Assembly: GCA_024760905.1 (NCBI GenBank)
Contig: CM045737.1
Span: 17,154,348-17,218,347, forward strand
Reading direction: 5' to 3'
Origin: Plotosus lineatus
Taxonomy: Eukaryota; Chordata; Actinopteri; Siluriformes; Plotosidae
DNA length: 64,000 bases
Position 1 is the stretch's first letter. Every line of letters starts with the position of its first letter. Shown here piece after piece: positions 52,985 through 64,000 of the stretch. The position numbers were made by a program, and so were the translations under genes. Below the pieces are notes generated by a model that saw only the letters and a program-made list of their open reading frames with translations, did not search any database and was not told the DNA's origin.

Positions 52985-55900
52985 CTTCTTCTTTTACTTT
53001 CGGCTGCTCCCTTCAGGGGTCGCCACTGCAAATCATCCGCCTCCACCTCACCCTGTCCTCCGCATCTTCTTTTCTGACTCCAACGACCTTCATGTCTTCC
53101 TTCACCACATCCATAAATCTCTTCTTCGGTCTTCCTCGAGGCCTTCTGCCTGGTAGTTCCAACCTCAGCATCCTACTGCCAATATACTCACTATCCCTCC
53201 TCTGTACATGTTCAAACCATCTCAATCTAGCCTCTCTGACTTTGTCTCCAAAACATCTTACGTGGGCTGTCCCTCTGATATACTCATTTCTGATCCTATT
53301 CATCCTCGTTACTCCCAGGGAGAACCTCAACATTTTCATCTCCGCTACCTCCAGCTCTGCCTTCTGCCTTTTCCTCAGCGCCACTGTTTCTAAGCCATAC
53401 AACATCGCTGGCCTCACCACCATCTTGTACACTTTTCCCTTCATTCTTGTTGACACTCTCCTATCGCACATCACACCGGATACTTTTCTCCAACCATTCC
53501 AGCCTGCCTGCACACGCTTCTTCACCTCTTTTCCACACTCTCCATTGCTCTGGATTGTTGAGCTTAAGTACTTAAAATCCTCCACCTTCGTTATCTCTGC
53601 TCCCTGTAACATCACCGTTCCTCCTGGGTCCTTCTCATTCACACACATGTATTCTGATTTTCTGAGGCTAACCTTCATTCCTCTCCTTTCCAGGGCATAC
53701 CTCCACCTCTCTAGATTTTCCTGCACTTGTTCTCTGCTCTCACTACAGATCACGATGTCATCTGCAAACATCATAGTCCATGGAGATTCTTGTCTCACCT
53801 CGTCTGTCAGCCTGTCCATCACCATAGCAAACAAGAAGGGGCTCAGAGCTGACCCTTGATGCAGTCCCACCTCCACCTTGAATTCGTCGGTCACACCGAC
53901 AGCACACCTCACCACTGTCTTACATCTCTCATCCATGTCCTGCACCACTCTAACATACTTCTCTGCCACTCCAGACTTCCTCATGCAATACCACAGTTCT
54001 TCTCTTGGCACCCTGTCATATGCTTTTTCCAGATCCACAAAGGCACAATGTAGCTCCCTCTGACCTCCTCTGTACTTCTCTATTAACATCCTCAAGGCAA
54101 ACATTGCATCTGTGGTGCTCTTTCCTGGCATGAAACCAAACTGTTGTTCACAAATGCTGACCTCTGCCCTTAGTCTAGCTTCCACTATTCTTTCCCATAA
54201 CTTCATCGTATGGCTCATCAACTTTATCCCTCTGTAGTTGCTGCAACTCTGCACGTCTCCCTTGTTCTTAAAAATGGGCACCAGCACACATCTCCCCCAC
54301 TCCTCCGGCATCTGCTCACTCTCTAGTACCTTGTTGAATGTTCTTGTCAGAAAATCTACTGCTACCTCTCCTAGACACTTCCATACCTCCACAGGTATAT
54401 CATCAGGACCAACTGCCTTTCCATTCTTCATCCTCTTCAATGCCCTTCTCACTTCACCCTTACTGATCTTTGCTACATCCTGCTCCTCATTCATCAGCTC
54501 TTCAAAGTACTCTTTCCATCTTTCCAGCACTTCCCTCTCTGTCCTTTATCAATCTAACTTGCTGCACGTCCTTCCCATCTCTATTTCTCTGCTGTGCCAA
54601 CCTGTATAGATCATTTTCTCCCTCTTTACTATCAAACCTATCATACAAGTCATCATACGCCCTCTGTTTGGCCTTAGCCACTGCTACTTTCGCCTTACGC
54701 TGTGTCTCCCTGTACTCCTGTTTACTCTCTTCGGTCCTCTCAATGTCCCACTTCTTCTTGGCTAACCTCTTCCTTTGTACACACTCCTGCACTTCCTCAT
54801 TCCACCACCAAGTCTCCTTATCTACTTTCCTTCCAGAGGACACGCCAAGCACTCTCCTACCTGTGTCCCTGATCACATTTGCTGTGGTTGTCCAGTCATT
54901 TGGAAGCACTTCCTGGCCACCCAAAGCCTGTTTCAACTCCTCCTTGAAGACAACACGACACTCTTCCTTTTTCAGCTTCCACCACTTTGTCTTCTGCTCT
55001 GCCTTTGCCTTTTTCACCTTTCTCACCATCAGAGTCATCCTGCACACCACCATCCTATGCTGTTTGGCAACACTCTCACCCACGATGACTTTGCAGTCAC
55101 TGACTTCTTCAAATTACATCGCCTACACAAGATGTAGTCTACCTGTGTGCTCCTACCTCCGCTTTTATAAGTCACCCTATGCTCCTGTTTCTTCTCAAAG
55201 AAAGTATTCACCACAGCCATTTCCATCCTTTTTGCAAAATCTATCAACATCTGTCCTTCTGCGTTCCTGTCCTGGATACCAAACCTGCCCATCACTTCCT
55301 CGTCCCCTCTGTTGCCTGCACCAACATGTCCATTGAAGTCTGCACCAATGACCACTCTTTCACCTCTGGTGGTACTCTGCATCACTTCATCTAAGTCACT
55401 CCAGAATCTCTCCTTCTCTTCTAGCTCACATCCTGCCTGTGGGGCATAAGCACTAACAACATTGAGCATCACACCTTCAATTTCTAACTTGAGACTCATC
55501 ACTCTGTCTGACATTCTTTTCACTTTTAGAACATTCCTGACAAACTCCTCCTTCAAGATGACTCCGACTCCATTTCTCTTCCCATCCACACCATGATAAA
55601 ATAGCTTAAACCCTGCTCCTAAGCTTTTAGCTTTGCTTTCTTTCCACCTGGTCTCCTGAACACACAGTATGTCCACCTTCCTCCTCTGCATCATGTCAAC
55701 CAGCTCTCTACCTTTTCTGTGCATAGTTCCAACATTCAAAGTCCCCACTCTCAGTCCTAGACTCATGCCTTTCCTCTTCTCTCTCTGCCTACGGACACGC
55801 CTCCCACCTCTCCTTCTTCGACGTCTTCGACCAACAGTAGTCCAATTTCCATCAGCACCCTGTTGATTGACAGCACTGATGGCGGTCGTTGTTAACCCGG

Positions 55901-56077
55901 GCCTCGACCGATCCGGTATGGAGGTAATACTTTTGATTTGCATCATAAATAATTGGCAGTGGTTTTACGTCGGATGCCCTTCCTGACACAACCCTCTGCA
56001 TTTCTCCAGGCTTGGGACCGGCATGAGGGGGAGAGACACTGGTTAGTGCCCCCCCCACCTCATGGCTGCATTAAAAT
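52985..56077 (-). mobile_element. RTE-type LINE, near full length (copy 2)
   Basis: 3.09 kb with a perfect 18-bp duplication TAAAATAAAATTTCATTT (52967-52984, 56078-56095). On the minus strand, an endonuclease frame (55946-55035: TLNVGTM, ILCVQETRW, VVIGADFNGHVGAGNRGDEE, STQVDYILCRRC), a connecting frame (55083-54502) and a 505-residue reverse-transcriptase frame (54530-53013: FADDIVICSESREQ near 53760; C-terminal zinc-knuckle-free tail to IC-SGDP). Two frame breaks separate them, and a short segment between connecting and RT frames is missing compared with copy 1. It is the best-preserved copy here. Confidence 0.93.
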
Positions 56078-56137
56078 TAAAATAAAATTTCATTTAACAC
56101 TGTGTTTTAATGTTTCTTTAATTTGTCTAGTGGACAT

Positions 56138-56450
56138 TAGTGGTCCGGTGGTAGGGTGCTGGCTTACTGATCTCAAGGTCTGAGATTCAAGCTAAAAACT
56201 CTCAACAGGTTGTCACCACTGCCCCCCCTAGTGTAACTAACTGGATTATCAAAGGTCAGCCATGTCTCTCACCGTCTATGGTGAAGGGTATGTCAAAGAA
56301 CCATTGCTGACTTTCTTCAAGAGTAGCAACGATTGCCTGGCAAGCTGTCTGGATGTAATCTACCCTCGCCCAGAGTCGACTGAGATGGGCGCCTGTCTCC
56401 CTGTGACCATAATTAGAATTCAGCAGTTCAGAGAATGAATGAATGATAAT
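56138..56450 (+). repeat. SINE-A with L2-type tail
   Basis: Head GGTCCGGTGGTAGGGTGCTG, body with GAACCATTGCTGACTTTCTT, and L2-like end CAGCAGTTCAGAGAATGAAT. Confidence 0.75.
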
Positions 56451-56849
56451 AGAGGTAGGCGAATGGGCCCCTTTAAGGTTTGCCATTAAGACAGAACATT
56501 TAAATGTCCATTAGAGATAATTTATCCCCAAAAATTTGGGAAATCCCTGAGCTACTTCATCAGTCATTAAGACCCTTGAAGTCCACTGGAGGTATTTTCT
56601 GCACAAGAAACACAAGGTGACATGGCAAAGTCAGGACATGGACCATTGTATCGAAATGATAAATATAGAATCTGCCTAAAAGCCTTTCTGAAAGGCGAAA
56701 TCTGTTGTGTTGAAGCTTTGTCTGCTCGGTACTCATGATAATGACCCAGATAGATAATGAGTTATGGCCCGGTACCAGGCCATAATTACCACTTTCCTCT
56801 GACCCACATGCAACTGTGGCAAAGAACTCAGTCAGGATATACAGTGGAC

Positions 56850-57363
56850 CAGTGGTCTCCAACCTTTTTTTGCACCTGGGACCGGTTTTATGTATGAAAA
56901 TGTTTCCAGTCTTGTTTTGGTGGCTGTCACCGCAGAAAAACCCGCCTTCCAAAGATATGTGGTTGGAAATGGAAGAAAGGCTTTCAGTTCTTCTGTAGCA
57001 ATGTCAGAAACAGTCGTTTTTCAAAATAAGAGCCGGAAGGTCTAAAAAAATAAATAAAAAAAAAAACAATTTTTACCACAACAGATTTTGTTTCTGGACT
57101 GGTATCAAATGATCCATGGAACAGTACTGGTCCATGGACCGGGGGTTGGGGACCCCTGACTTAAAGGGCTGTTTCGCTACCCATATCTACCTAAAGAACA
57201 TCGACAGAACAGCTAAGCAGCTTCAGGCATGTGGTTTGAGTTTCACCATTTCCACTACGATGCTTAAGAGCCCAAAGAATGACTTCAAAAGATTAGTGGA
57301 ACTATAAACTAAAGACAAAGACTAAAGATTAAGACTAAATGGACAGGTGGTTGGGGACCCCTG
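56850..57363 (+). mobile_element. hAT-like non-autonomous element carrying a foreign segment
   Basis: It starts CAGTGGTCTCCAACCTTTTT and ends GGTTGGGGACCCCTG, with 8-bp flanks CAGTGGAC and CAGTAGAC (7 of 8 identical), as for hAT. A second inner copy of the right end occurs at 57144-57158. The 190 bases between the two right ends match the repeat at 32398. Confidence 0.65.
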
Positions 57364-57457
57364 CAGTAGACTATAATTTGGTGAGCCACTGTTCGTTTAA
57401 AATGAAGATCCAGCACATGTTAGTTATGAGTGGTTATGGGAAATGGATATGGGTGTA

Positions 57458-57919
57458 CAGTGATCCTCGCTACGTCCTGCTTCAGTTTCTGCGACATTAG
57501 TGCATCGCGGGTTTTTCAAAAATATTAATAGAAAAAAATTTAAATAAGGAAATTCAGAAAAAATAGGGGGAAAGTTAATGAAAATGCTGCAAAACGAGGC
57601 CAATTATGCAACAAAAAACCCCCCAAACAAACAAAAAACAACAACCCAACAAAACTACTTACATTTTTGTGAGGTGCGTGCCTGAGTGCGCGCGTATCTG
57701 TATGTGTGTACAGTATTTATATTTTTATTTACATCTAATACATTACTTTTAAGCGTTTAATTGTTATTATAAGCGTGTATAGCATTGAATATGTATATAT
57801 TGATATTATATACACATACATGTACGTATATGTCAGTCAGGGTCGATCCTACTTCGTGGATATCGGCTGTCACGGGGGGATCTCGATCCCCATTAACTGC
57901 GGAAAGTGAGGGAGCCCTG
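57458..57919 (+). mobile_element. T2 Tigger-like element
   Basis: The ends CAGTGATCCTCGCTACGTCC and GCGGAAAGTGAGGGAGCCCTG are flanked by TA; the interior is collinear with the other T2 copies. Confidence 0.8.
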
Positions 57920-58371
57920 TATATGACCTTTCTTCTTCCAATTGTATATAAAACTTAACTGCCTGGAGTTGATCTGCTTTTGGCTTACAAGACATGTTGT
58001 GCTATTGCGTTTAGTATCCCTTATGTGTCGAACACATTTGGCTTAGCATCATCTGCTATCTGGCAAAGTTGCTGCTAGTCTCGCATATTTTGTTTTCCCA
58101 CACAGGAGGCAGAGAAACACTACCTCTGGTTTAAATCTTTCGCTAATTATCAAGGCCTTGATCTGTCTGAAATGTGCTAAAGCGTGGAAATTTTTTTTTT
58201 TTTTCGAGAATTTCTCCCTTCTTTCTGATTGGCTACATTGTGCTTTCCGCTGATATAACCTCGCACCGCCTACTAATTAACTCCTGGATCCGTTTCTTAC
58301 TTGGGCAGAATTAAGAAGTTTATTAACACTTCGTTATTCATGACCCATACTGTATAGCTGATTCTCTACAT

Positions 58372-58677
58372 GGGCAAAAGTTTATGGACACCTCAGCTTG
58401 TGGGCTTCTGCCAGACTTGAGCACAAATTACCACACAGACCACTGTTGTGGTTCTTCTGTAGAATACTGTACTGATATGAAAATGCTGTTGTGGTTCTGA
58501 TTCAAGACCTGGACTATCTACTGAGAATCCAAAGCTTAACTCCACTGAACACCTTTAGAAGAAAAGTGGCACTCCTCGCCTGGGTATGACTCAGCGAAGG
58601 AGAACTAAATCTGGAATGGAACAATCAATAAGCACATATGGTCAGGTGTCCACATAAATTTGGCTGAATACTGTACA
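58372..58677 (+). mobile_element. Tc1-like miniature remnant
   Basis: GGGCAAAAGTTTATGGACACC and GGTGTCCACATAAATTTGGC form imperfect inverted ends about 300 bases apart; no frame survives. Confidence 0.5.
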
Positions 58678-58984
58678 GTGTTCCTAGAATATGTATGAAC
58701 CCCAGAATTTTCAATATTTCTGAATAAACATGTAGGTGAAGAGGAACTGATTAAACAAATGAGACAAAAACTTGATCATTTATTTATTGAGGAGAATACT
58801 ACATCCCTCTGTGTAGCAAAAGTATGTGAACACTTAGGGTTATAAGATAAATGTAAGAGAAATAACTGAATAGAAATGTAATTAAAAATAAATTAAACTT
58901 CTGTAATAATCATTTTATTTCTGAAATAATACAGTATTCATTAATAGGTATTAGATTAGATCGAGTATCAGCCTTTGAAATTCC

Positions 58985-59270
58985 ATTCATTTATTATGTT
59001 AATTTGCTGAACCCGTTAATCCTGTTAGATTGCTGGAAGTCTGAAGCCTATTTCAGCTGACTGTGGGTAATGTCAGGGTACACCCTGGACGGTTCACCAG
59101 TCCATTGCAGCAACACACACACACACACACACACAAAACCTAATGTGCATGTTTGTGGACTGTGGGAGGAAACCACAGTACCAGGGGACACTATGCCAAC
59201 ATGGTGGGAACATGCAAACAACACACAGAACCGACCTCACCAAGCCCAGGACTTAATTAAACCCAGGACT
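58985..59270 (-). repeat. V-SINE-like SINE with (CA)n
   Basis: L2-like tail at the left, (CA)n at 59108-59134, central block GTTTGTGGACTGTGGGAGG, head decayed. Confidence 0.6.
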
Positions 59271-59279
59271 GCCAGAGAA

Positions 59280-59900
59280 GTGATAAAGAAGAATAATTGC
59301 ATTCAAATACATTTTAAATTGAGTCATTGGCAGCACTATCTGAGTGATGTTGATCAACAATGATCAACACTTTCTGAATAAACGGTTGTAGTGTTGAAAT
59401 GTTCAAATGAGCGCCTGAGAATAATTTGTCCATCATTGTTGTTAAAGAAAGAAAAGAAAACCTTGAAATTGCTTTCTTTACCCTGTCATGCACACTTTAT
59501 TTGCCCCTCTCCTACTCAGGTGGCTGGGTTTTTTTAATTTATTTTTTATTTTTTGTGCTCCACCAGGTAAGGTAAGAAGCTGCGTGCAATAATACAATGC
59601 TGCAGCATTCATGTCCAGCATTGCCATGTCAGCCAACCGTGTTTGGAGGCTTTTTAATGGTTTTGTTTATCATTCATAGAAAGCACCTCATCAGAAGTGT
59701 CCCTTATCTGCCACCTGTGCCCACCCCAAAATAATGGCGAAGTACTGAGCACTTCAAAGGGCCATTGATGAGGAGCAAACACAAAGCCTTACACTCTAAT
59801 GTTCTAATATGTGCTTTCCTGTGTATGTATGAAAATGTGGCATACCCCTCTCAGGCCTGTTTGCACATATCTCACTGGTGCACCAGTGGCATGCGTTAAA
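59280..59900. other. No recognised feature
   Basis: Non-repetitive sequence without coding signals. Confidence 0.4.
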
Positions 59901-59903
59901 GGT

Positions 59904-60394
59904 ACAGGGATCCCTCACTTTCCGCGGTTAAATGGGACCGAGATCCCTCTGTGACCGTCGAATTTCGCGAAATAGGATCAAACCCCCCCCCCCCCCCGAC
60001 TGACGTATACATACATGTATGTGTATATAATATCAATAAATAAATAAATACAATGCTTTAAATTCTTATAATAACAATCAAAAATAATGCATAAGATGTA
60101 AATAAAATATAAATACACGCACATATTTTTATGTGAGGTGTGCATCTGAGTGTGTGGATGCGCATCTGCATACACAGATGTGCGTGCTCACACCCAGATA
60201 CGCACCTCACATAAAAATACTAGTAGTTTTGATGGGAGGTTTTGGGTTTTTTTTATAATTGGCCTTGTTTTTATGGCATTTTCCTTCATATTTTTCTCCT
60301 ATTCTTCTTTAATTCTATGAATAATAATAATTAAAAAAAATCATGATGCACTGAAGCCGCATAAAATGAAGTACGAAGTAGCGAGGGATGCCTG
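59904..60394 (-). mobile_element. T2 Tigger-like element, reverse orientation
   Basis: It begins CAGGGATCCCTCACTTTCCG and ends AGTAGCGAGGGATGCCTG; interior collinear with 42508-42945, including the TTTTGATGGGAGGTTTTGGG stretch. Confidence 0.8.
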
Positions 60395-60697
60395 TTACAT
60401 GTACGGGGGAATAATCTTTCAGATGGTATGTACTGCGTCAGTAAAACAGCATAACAGTAAACGTAGAGGGTGGAGATATATGCACGCTTCCAGCTCACGC
60501 CTCCTGTTCCCATTTTTACTTCAGCCAGATCATCACATAACCTTCTGCCAATTGTTAATTTTACGCTGGTTATATTGCAGGGCCTAATCCTCTATTGCTA
60601 TGCTGTGTTCGAGGACACATATGGCTTCTAATGTTGTGTGAACAGATTAAAAAGTGCAGTAGGCCACAGCCTCATACCGTTAGCTGTCTGTCTGTCT

Positions 60698-61036
60698 TCC
60701 TTTTGGCTTTTTCCCTTTCACTCGGGAGTCGCCACAGCGAATCATCTGACTCACACGTTTGATTTGGCAGAGGTTTTTACGTCGGATGCCCTTCCTGTCA
60801 CAACCCTTTTAGCAAGGGAGAGAAACACGCTGACGACTTTGCAGCCTACTCTTTACGAAAGTCAGCAATGGTTCTTTTACATGCCTCACACCATAGACAG
60901 TGAGAGACATGGCCCGCCTTTGATAACCCAGTTAGCTGCACTGGGGGGGACAGAGACAACCTTGTGGAGAGCGGGACTCGAACCCCCAACCTTTGGATCA
61001 GCGATCCAGTGCCCTATACCACAAGACCACCACTGT
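60698..61036 (-). repeat. SINE-A with RTE-type tail, full length
   Basis: Tail at the left (CTTTTGGCTTTTTCCCTTTC, then GGAGTCGCCACAGCGAATCA and TTTTTACGTCGGATGCCCTT on the plus strand), body, and head at the right with GGGACTCGAACCCCCAACC. Confidence 0.88.
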
Positions 61037-61126
61037 TGGCTCTGATTTATAAATGATTGAATCATTCCTGGTTACTTGGTGCATATGAGAGGCATTTTGC
61101 TTCTGCAAGCTATCAACAGCCATCTT

Positions 61127-62300
61127 GAATTGAATTAGATTCAACTTTATTGTTATCACATATGTATAAATACAGGGTAACGAAATGCTGTTTAGCATCC
61201 AATCAGAAGTCCAAACAGCAGCAAGTGCAATATATACAGAATGTGCACTATGTACAGTTAGAAGTAGTTATGTACAGATAAAAGCAGCACAAAAGGTGGG
61301 AATAGGCATGCACACATTATGTATAAATAATTTTACAGAGGAGAAATATACAGATGTTCTATATTACTATAAGGTGAAGTCCTTTGGACTTTTTACACCC
61401 GAGCCTGGAGGCTCATCAGGCCGGTGCTTATCCCCGGTTTCCATAGCGTGAAGCAACCAGGAGTTCATCTCCTCCTGGATGGGACGCTAGTCCATCGTGG
61501 GTTACCTTCCCAGTATATTTTTTTACTGGTACCCATTTATACTGCTAGGTGAACAGAGGCACACTTGTGGTTGAGACCTTGCCCAGGCGTCTTAGCACAG
61601 TGAGGTTCTAACTGGGATTTGAACACACACCCTCCCGATCATGAGCCAAGCACCCTAACCACTACGCCAGCGGCTCCACGCTGATTATGTACTGTATTAA
61701 AAAGCACGTTGATGAAGCTAATAATCGATAATAAAAATAAAGGCAATGGGATTATAAGTACTGAGGACTACAGATACACACCTGAGTACTCCAGACATGA
61801 TCTTCAGTATGTACACCCTTATACAGATAATCCAATCTGTATATACTGTATATACACACATACACAGCATATCTGTTGTTCATGCATGTTCATGAGCGGT
61901 TCAGAAAAGGAATGAATTAATAAGAACAATAATAATAATATTAAATAGGTTTATACAAGGGCAGTGGTGTCCCGGTGGTAAAGTGCCGGATTACTTATCC
62001 CAAGGTCAGAGGTTCAAGCCCCACTATCTACAGGTTGTCACTGTCTCCCCAGTGCAGCTAACTGGGTTATCAAAGGCCAACCATGTCTCCGGACCCACTA
62101 TATTACTATACAGAACAGCAAATATACAGATGTCATATATAATATATGCAAATATACAGATGTGCTGTGTGTATGTACTAGTATATATTTATACAGATGT
62201 GCTATAATGTATAAATAGATATACATACAGATGTGCAGTGTGCTATGTATGTACTGTATATACAGTAGTGGAAGAAAAGCACTGTGACTAGACTATAACA
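61127..62300 (+). repeat. Unclassified repeat hosting a composite retroposon
   Basis: TTGAATTGAATTAGATTCAA and ATATACAGATGTGCTATAAT-type sequence with repeated TATACAGATGT words flank an insertion at 61372-62097. The host resembles a repeat common in otophysan genomes, from memory. Boundaries are approximate. Confidence 0.4.
61372..62097 (-). repeat. Composite retroposon: antisense SINE-A + linker + SINE-C
   Basis: A perfect 13-bp duplication CTATATTACTATA (61359-61371, 62098-62110) flanks the whole 726-bp unit. Minus-strand order: reversed SINE-A body and head (62097 to about 61955), linker with an AAT/ATT run and TGTATCTGTAGTCCTCAG, SINE-C head (GCTGGCGTAGTGGTTAGGGT), SINE-C body, and end GACTTCACCTT. 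Confidence 0.75.
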
Positions 62301-62309
62301 GTGGAAGCG

Positions 62310-63090
62310 TGTACATGTGCATGAATGAGAAGAATGGTACTGCTATGGTGTGGTGTGGATGGGAGAGAAGGTTCAGGTTCAGTAGGGGATGGAGTTCTTC
62401 ACCTACTTTACACAAAAGTATATGTCTGCTCCACACGTCGCTCTGTACTTCTGAGGTAAATTTGTAAAAGACAGCAAAGTCTGGGCGTGTGTTTGTGCTG
62501 GTCAGTGAAAAACGAGGAGTCACTGCAGTCATGCTGCAGTGCTGCAGTCTCCTACAATGCACCTTTGCACAGCTAATCGGGAGCAGACTCGATTCTTTAA
62601 GTTTTAAAATCACCTTCCTCTTGTGTTCTGACCCCCATCTTCCTTCCTATGGCAAGCTGTACTGTTCAATGTATAAACAGTATATCACACACACACTATG
62701 CTTATTGGACTGGTGCAGTAGCAGTACCTATCAATGTCAGTATTTAAAAGTTCTTAGACTAAATCAAGCTGTCCAAGAGCTGTCGAGCCATGTAGCCCAC
62801 ATGGGCAATCAGCCATGTACACTGAGATTACTGCATTGGGGGAAATATACATTTTTTTCCCCTATATTTCAATCTTATTCAAATAATACATGATGTTTTT
62901 GCTTTGCCGGCTCCACAACTCATGCACCTTGTCCTATTCATAAACCCAAACAATCTCGCAAACTGACAACACCCAACAGCAACAATTTCTTTGTAATAAA
63001 ATTGTTTCCTCATCATTACTTATTTTATAAACTTTTTATAAATTGTTTATTTACTGAAACTGGTCCCCCTTTTAAGCTGACTCTGGACAA
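62310..63090. other. No recognised feature
   Basis: A 134-codon plus-strand frame exists but has no motif or splice context. Confidence 0.4.
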
Positions 63091-63164
63091 AGGTACTTTC
63101 ACACCTGGGGCAATCGAAAATATCTGTTGAGTTGATACACACGTCTGTGGACTATGTAAGGAAA

Positions 63165-63345
63165 CCCAGGTGAAAACACCATTGCTGACGGTCGTAAAGA
63201 ATAGGCTGCATTGCAGTCAGTGTGTTTCTGCCCAGCAATGGCCTGGCGAGCTGTCCAAGGTGTACTCTGTTGGCTGAGATTTGCGCCAGCCTCCCTGTGG
63301 CCATAATTAGGATTAATCGGATCAAAAAATGAATGAATAAATGAT
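63165..63345 (+). repeat. SINE-A with L2-type tail, 5'-truncated
   Basis: ACCATTGCTGACGGTCGTAA through GCCTGGCGAGCTGTCCAAGG to GGATTAATCGGATCAAAAAA. Confidence 0.7.
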
Positions 63346-63583
63346 ATTCTACAGCCAATGATGACACTGGCCATGTACCAGTGGCCTATAGTATCTGAAA
63401 AAAACTGCCCAAATATTATGTACAGTACAGACAGGAAATGCAGGAAAAATGCAGGGGGTACATTTTACACAGTCTTTGGGGTTAATATTAAATGACTGGT
63501 AAGATGTAAACCCAACACATGTGCCTGTCTGTACAGAATGTAGTGTGTGGTTCACCAAAAAACAGTCATTGCTTTAGAAAGTA

Positions 63584-64000
63584 CAGTGGTACGTCACCTT
63601 ACGAAAGTCTCACCAAACGAAAAATGCAGGTTACGAAAAGCATTTTCCTAAAATTTTTGTCTCAGGATACGAAACAAGTTCACGTTACGAAAGCACCATC
63701 TTAAAAATTCAAACATTCAAACAATGCACGAGCTGCTCTCCCATCAATGACGTTCAAACATCCCGTCCCGCTGGCCTTTCATTGGCTAACAACTGAGCTG
63801 TCGTTCATGTCTCCTTCATTCAAGCACCATCTTGGACAGGTCCATCCACCTGATGCCATCTTGGACAGGAATCCCATTGCCTAGGAGGAATGACACATCT
63901 ACCTCCCATTGCCTATTATAGAGCTGAATCCACCATGATGCTTTTCGTGTAAAGGACAGAGTTACTGTTGTTTTATGCTTTATTTCTTGACTCGGGCACT
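63584..64000 (-). mobile_element. T1 Tigger-derived element, cut by the window end
   Basis: CAGTGGTACGTCACCTTACG after TA, then sequence collinear with the reverse of 19803-20564, including ACGAAACAAGTTCACGTTAC and CCATTGCCTAGGAGGAATGA. Confidence 0.8.

Overview
This is vertebrate nuclear DNA, almost certainly from a teleost fish. It contains intron-split genes with GT/AG borders and polyadenylation signals, long dinucleotide repeats, and a dense load of fish-type transposons (Tc1-like elements, Tigger/pogo elements, an RTE-type LINE, V-SINE-like and other tRNA-headed SINEs, hAT). Some SINE types suggest an otophysan such as a catfish, but I would not name a species. There is nothing prokaryotic and no CRISPR array.

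Layout. (1) 1-22.2 kb, plus strand: the 3' two thirds of ppp1r13b (ASPP1). Eleven coding exons are resolved from 1668 to the stop at 20713 (864 residues; the N-terminus lies upstream of the window), with a 3' UTR to about 22.2 kb. Its introns hold a candidate 147-nt cassette exon, a candidate internal promoter, and a deep stack of nested DNA transposons (9.7-18.4 kb). (2) 22.2-24.0 kb: a short tail-to-tail intergenic gap with a decayed Tc1-like element and a SINE. (3) 24.0-27.65 kb, minus strand: a complete brain-type creatine kinase gene (ckb) with seven coding exons giving exactly 381 residues, a poly(A) signal, and a compact promoter (TATA, two CCAAT boxes, a CACGTG E-box). CKB and PPP1R13B also share a neighbourhood on human 14q32, so the linkage looks ancestral. 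(4) 27.7-64 kb: no confidently identified gene. It is a layered record of transposition: a decayed hAT transposase, two near-full-length RTE LINEs (3.1 kb each, perfect 17-18 bp target-site duplications) and three fragments, at least four tRNA-headed SINE families, and several Tigger-derived miniature elements. An island at 49.0-49.5 kb combines Grainyhead-type octamers, CRE, CCAAT boxes and E2F with a possible first coding exon of an unrecognised gene.

The most interesting material is how the retroposons are built. One SINE family (called SINE-A here) occurs with two different 3' tails on the same tRNA-like head and body. One tail resembles an L2-type end. The other is a fusion of the 5' UTR and extreme 3' end of the RTE LINE resident in this window, an architecture analogous to ruminant Bov-A/Bov-B. 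A composite of antisense SINE-A, linker and SINE-C is flanked as one unit by a 13-bp target-site duplication at 61.4-62.1 kb, and the same arrangement recurs at 36 kb.

All assignments come from reading the sequence and comparing it with remembered family features; no database search was run. Family labels such as SINE-A, SINE-C and T1-T7 are local names.
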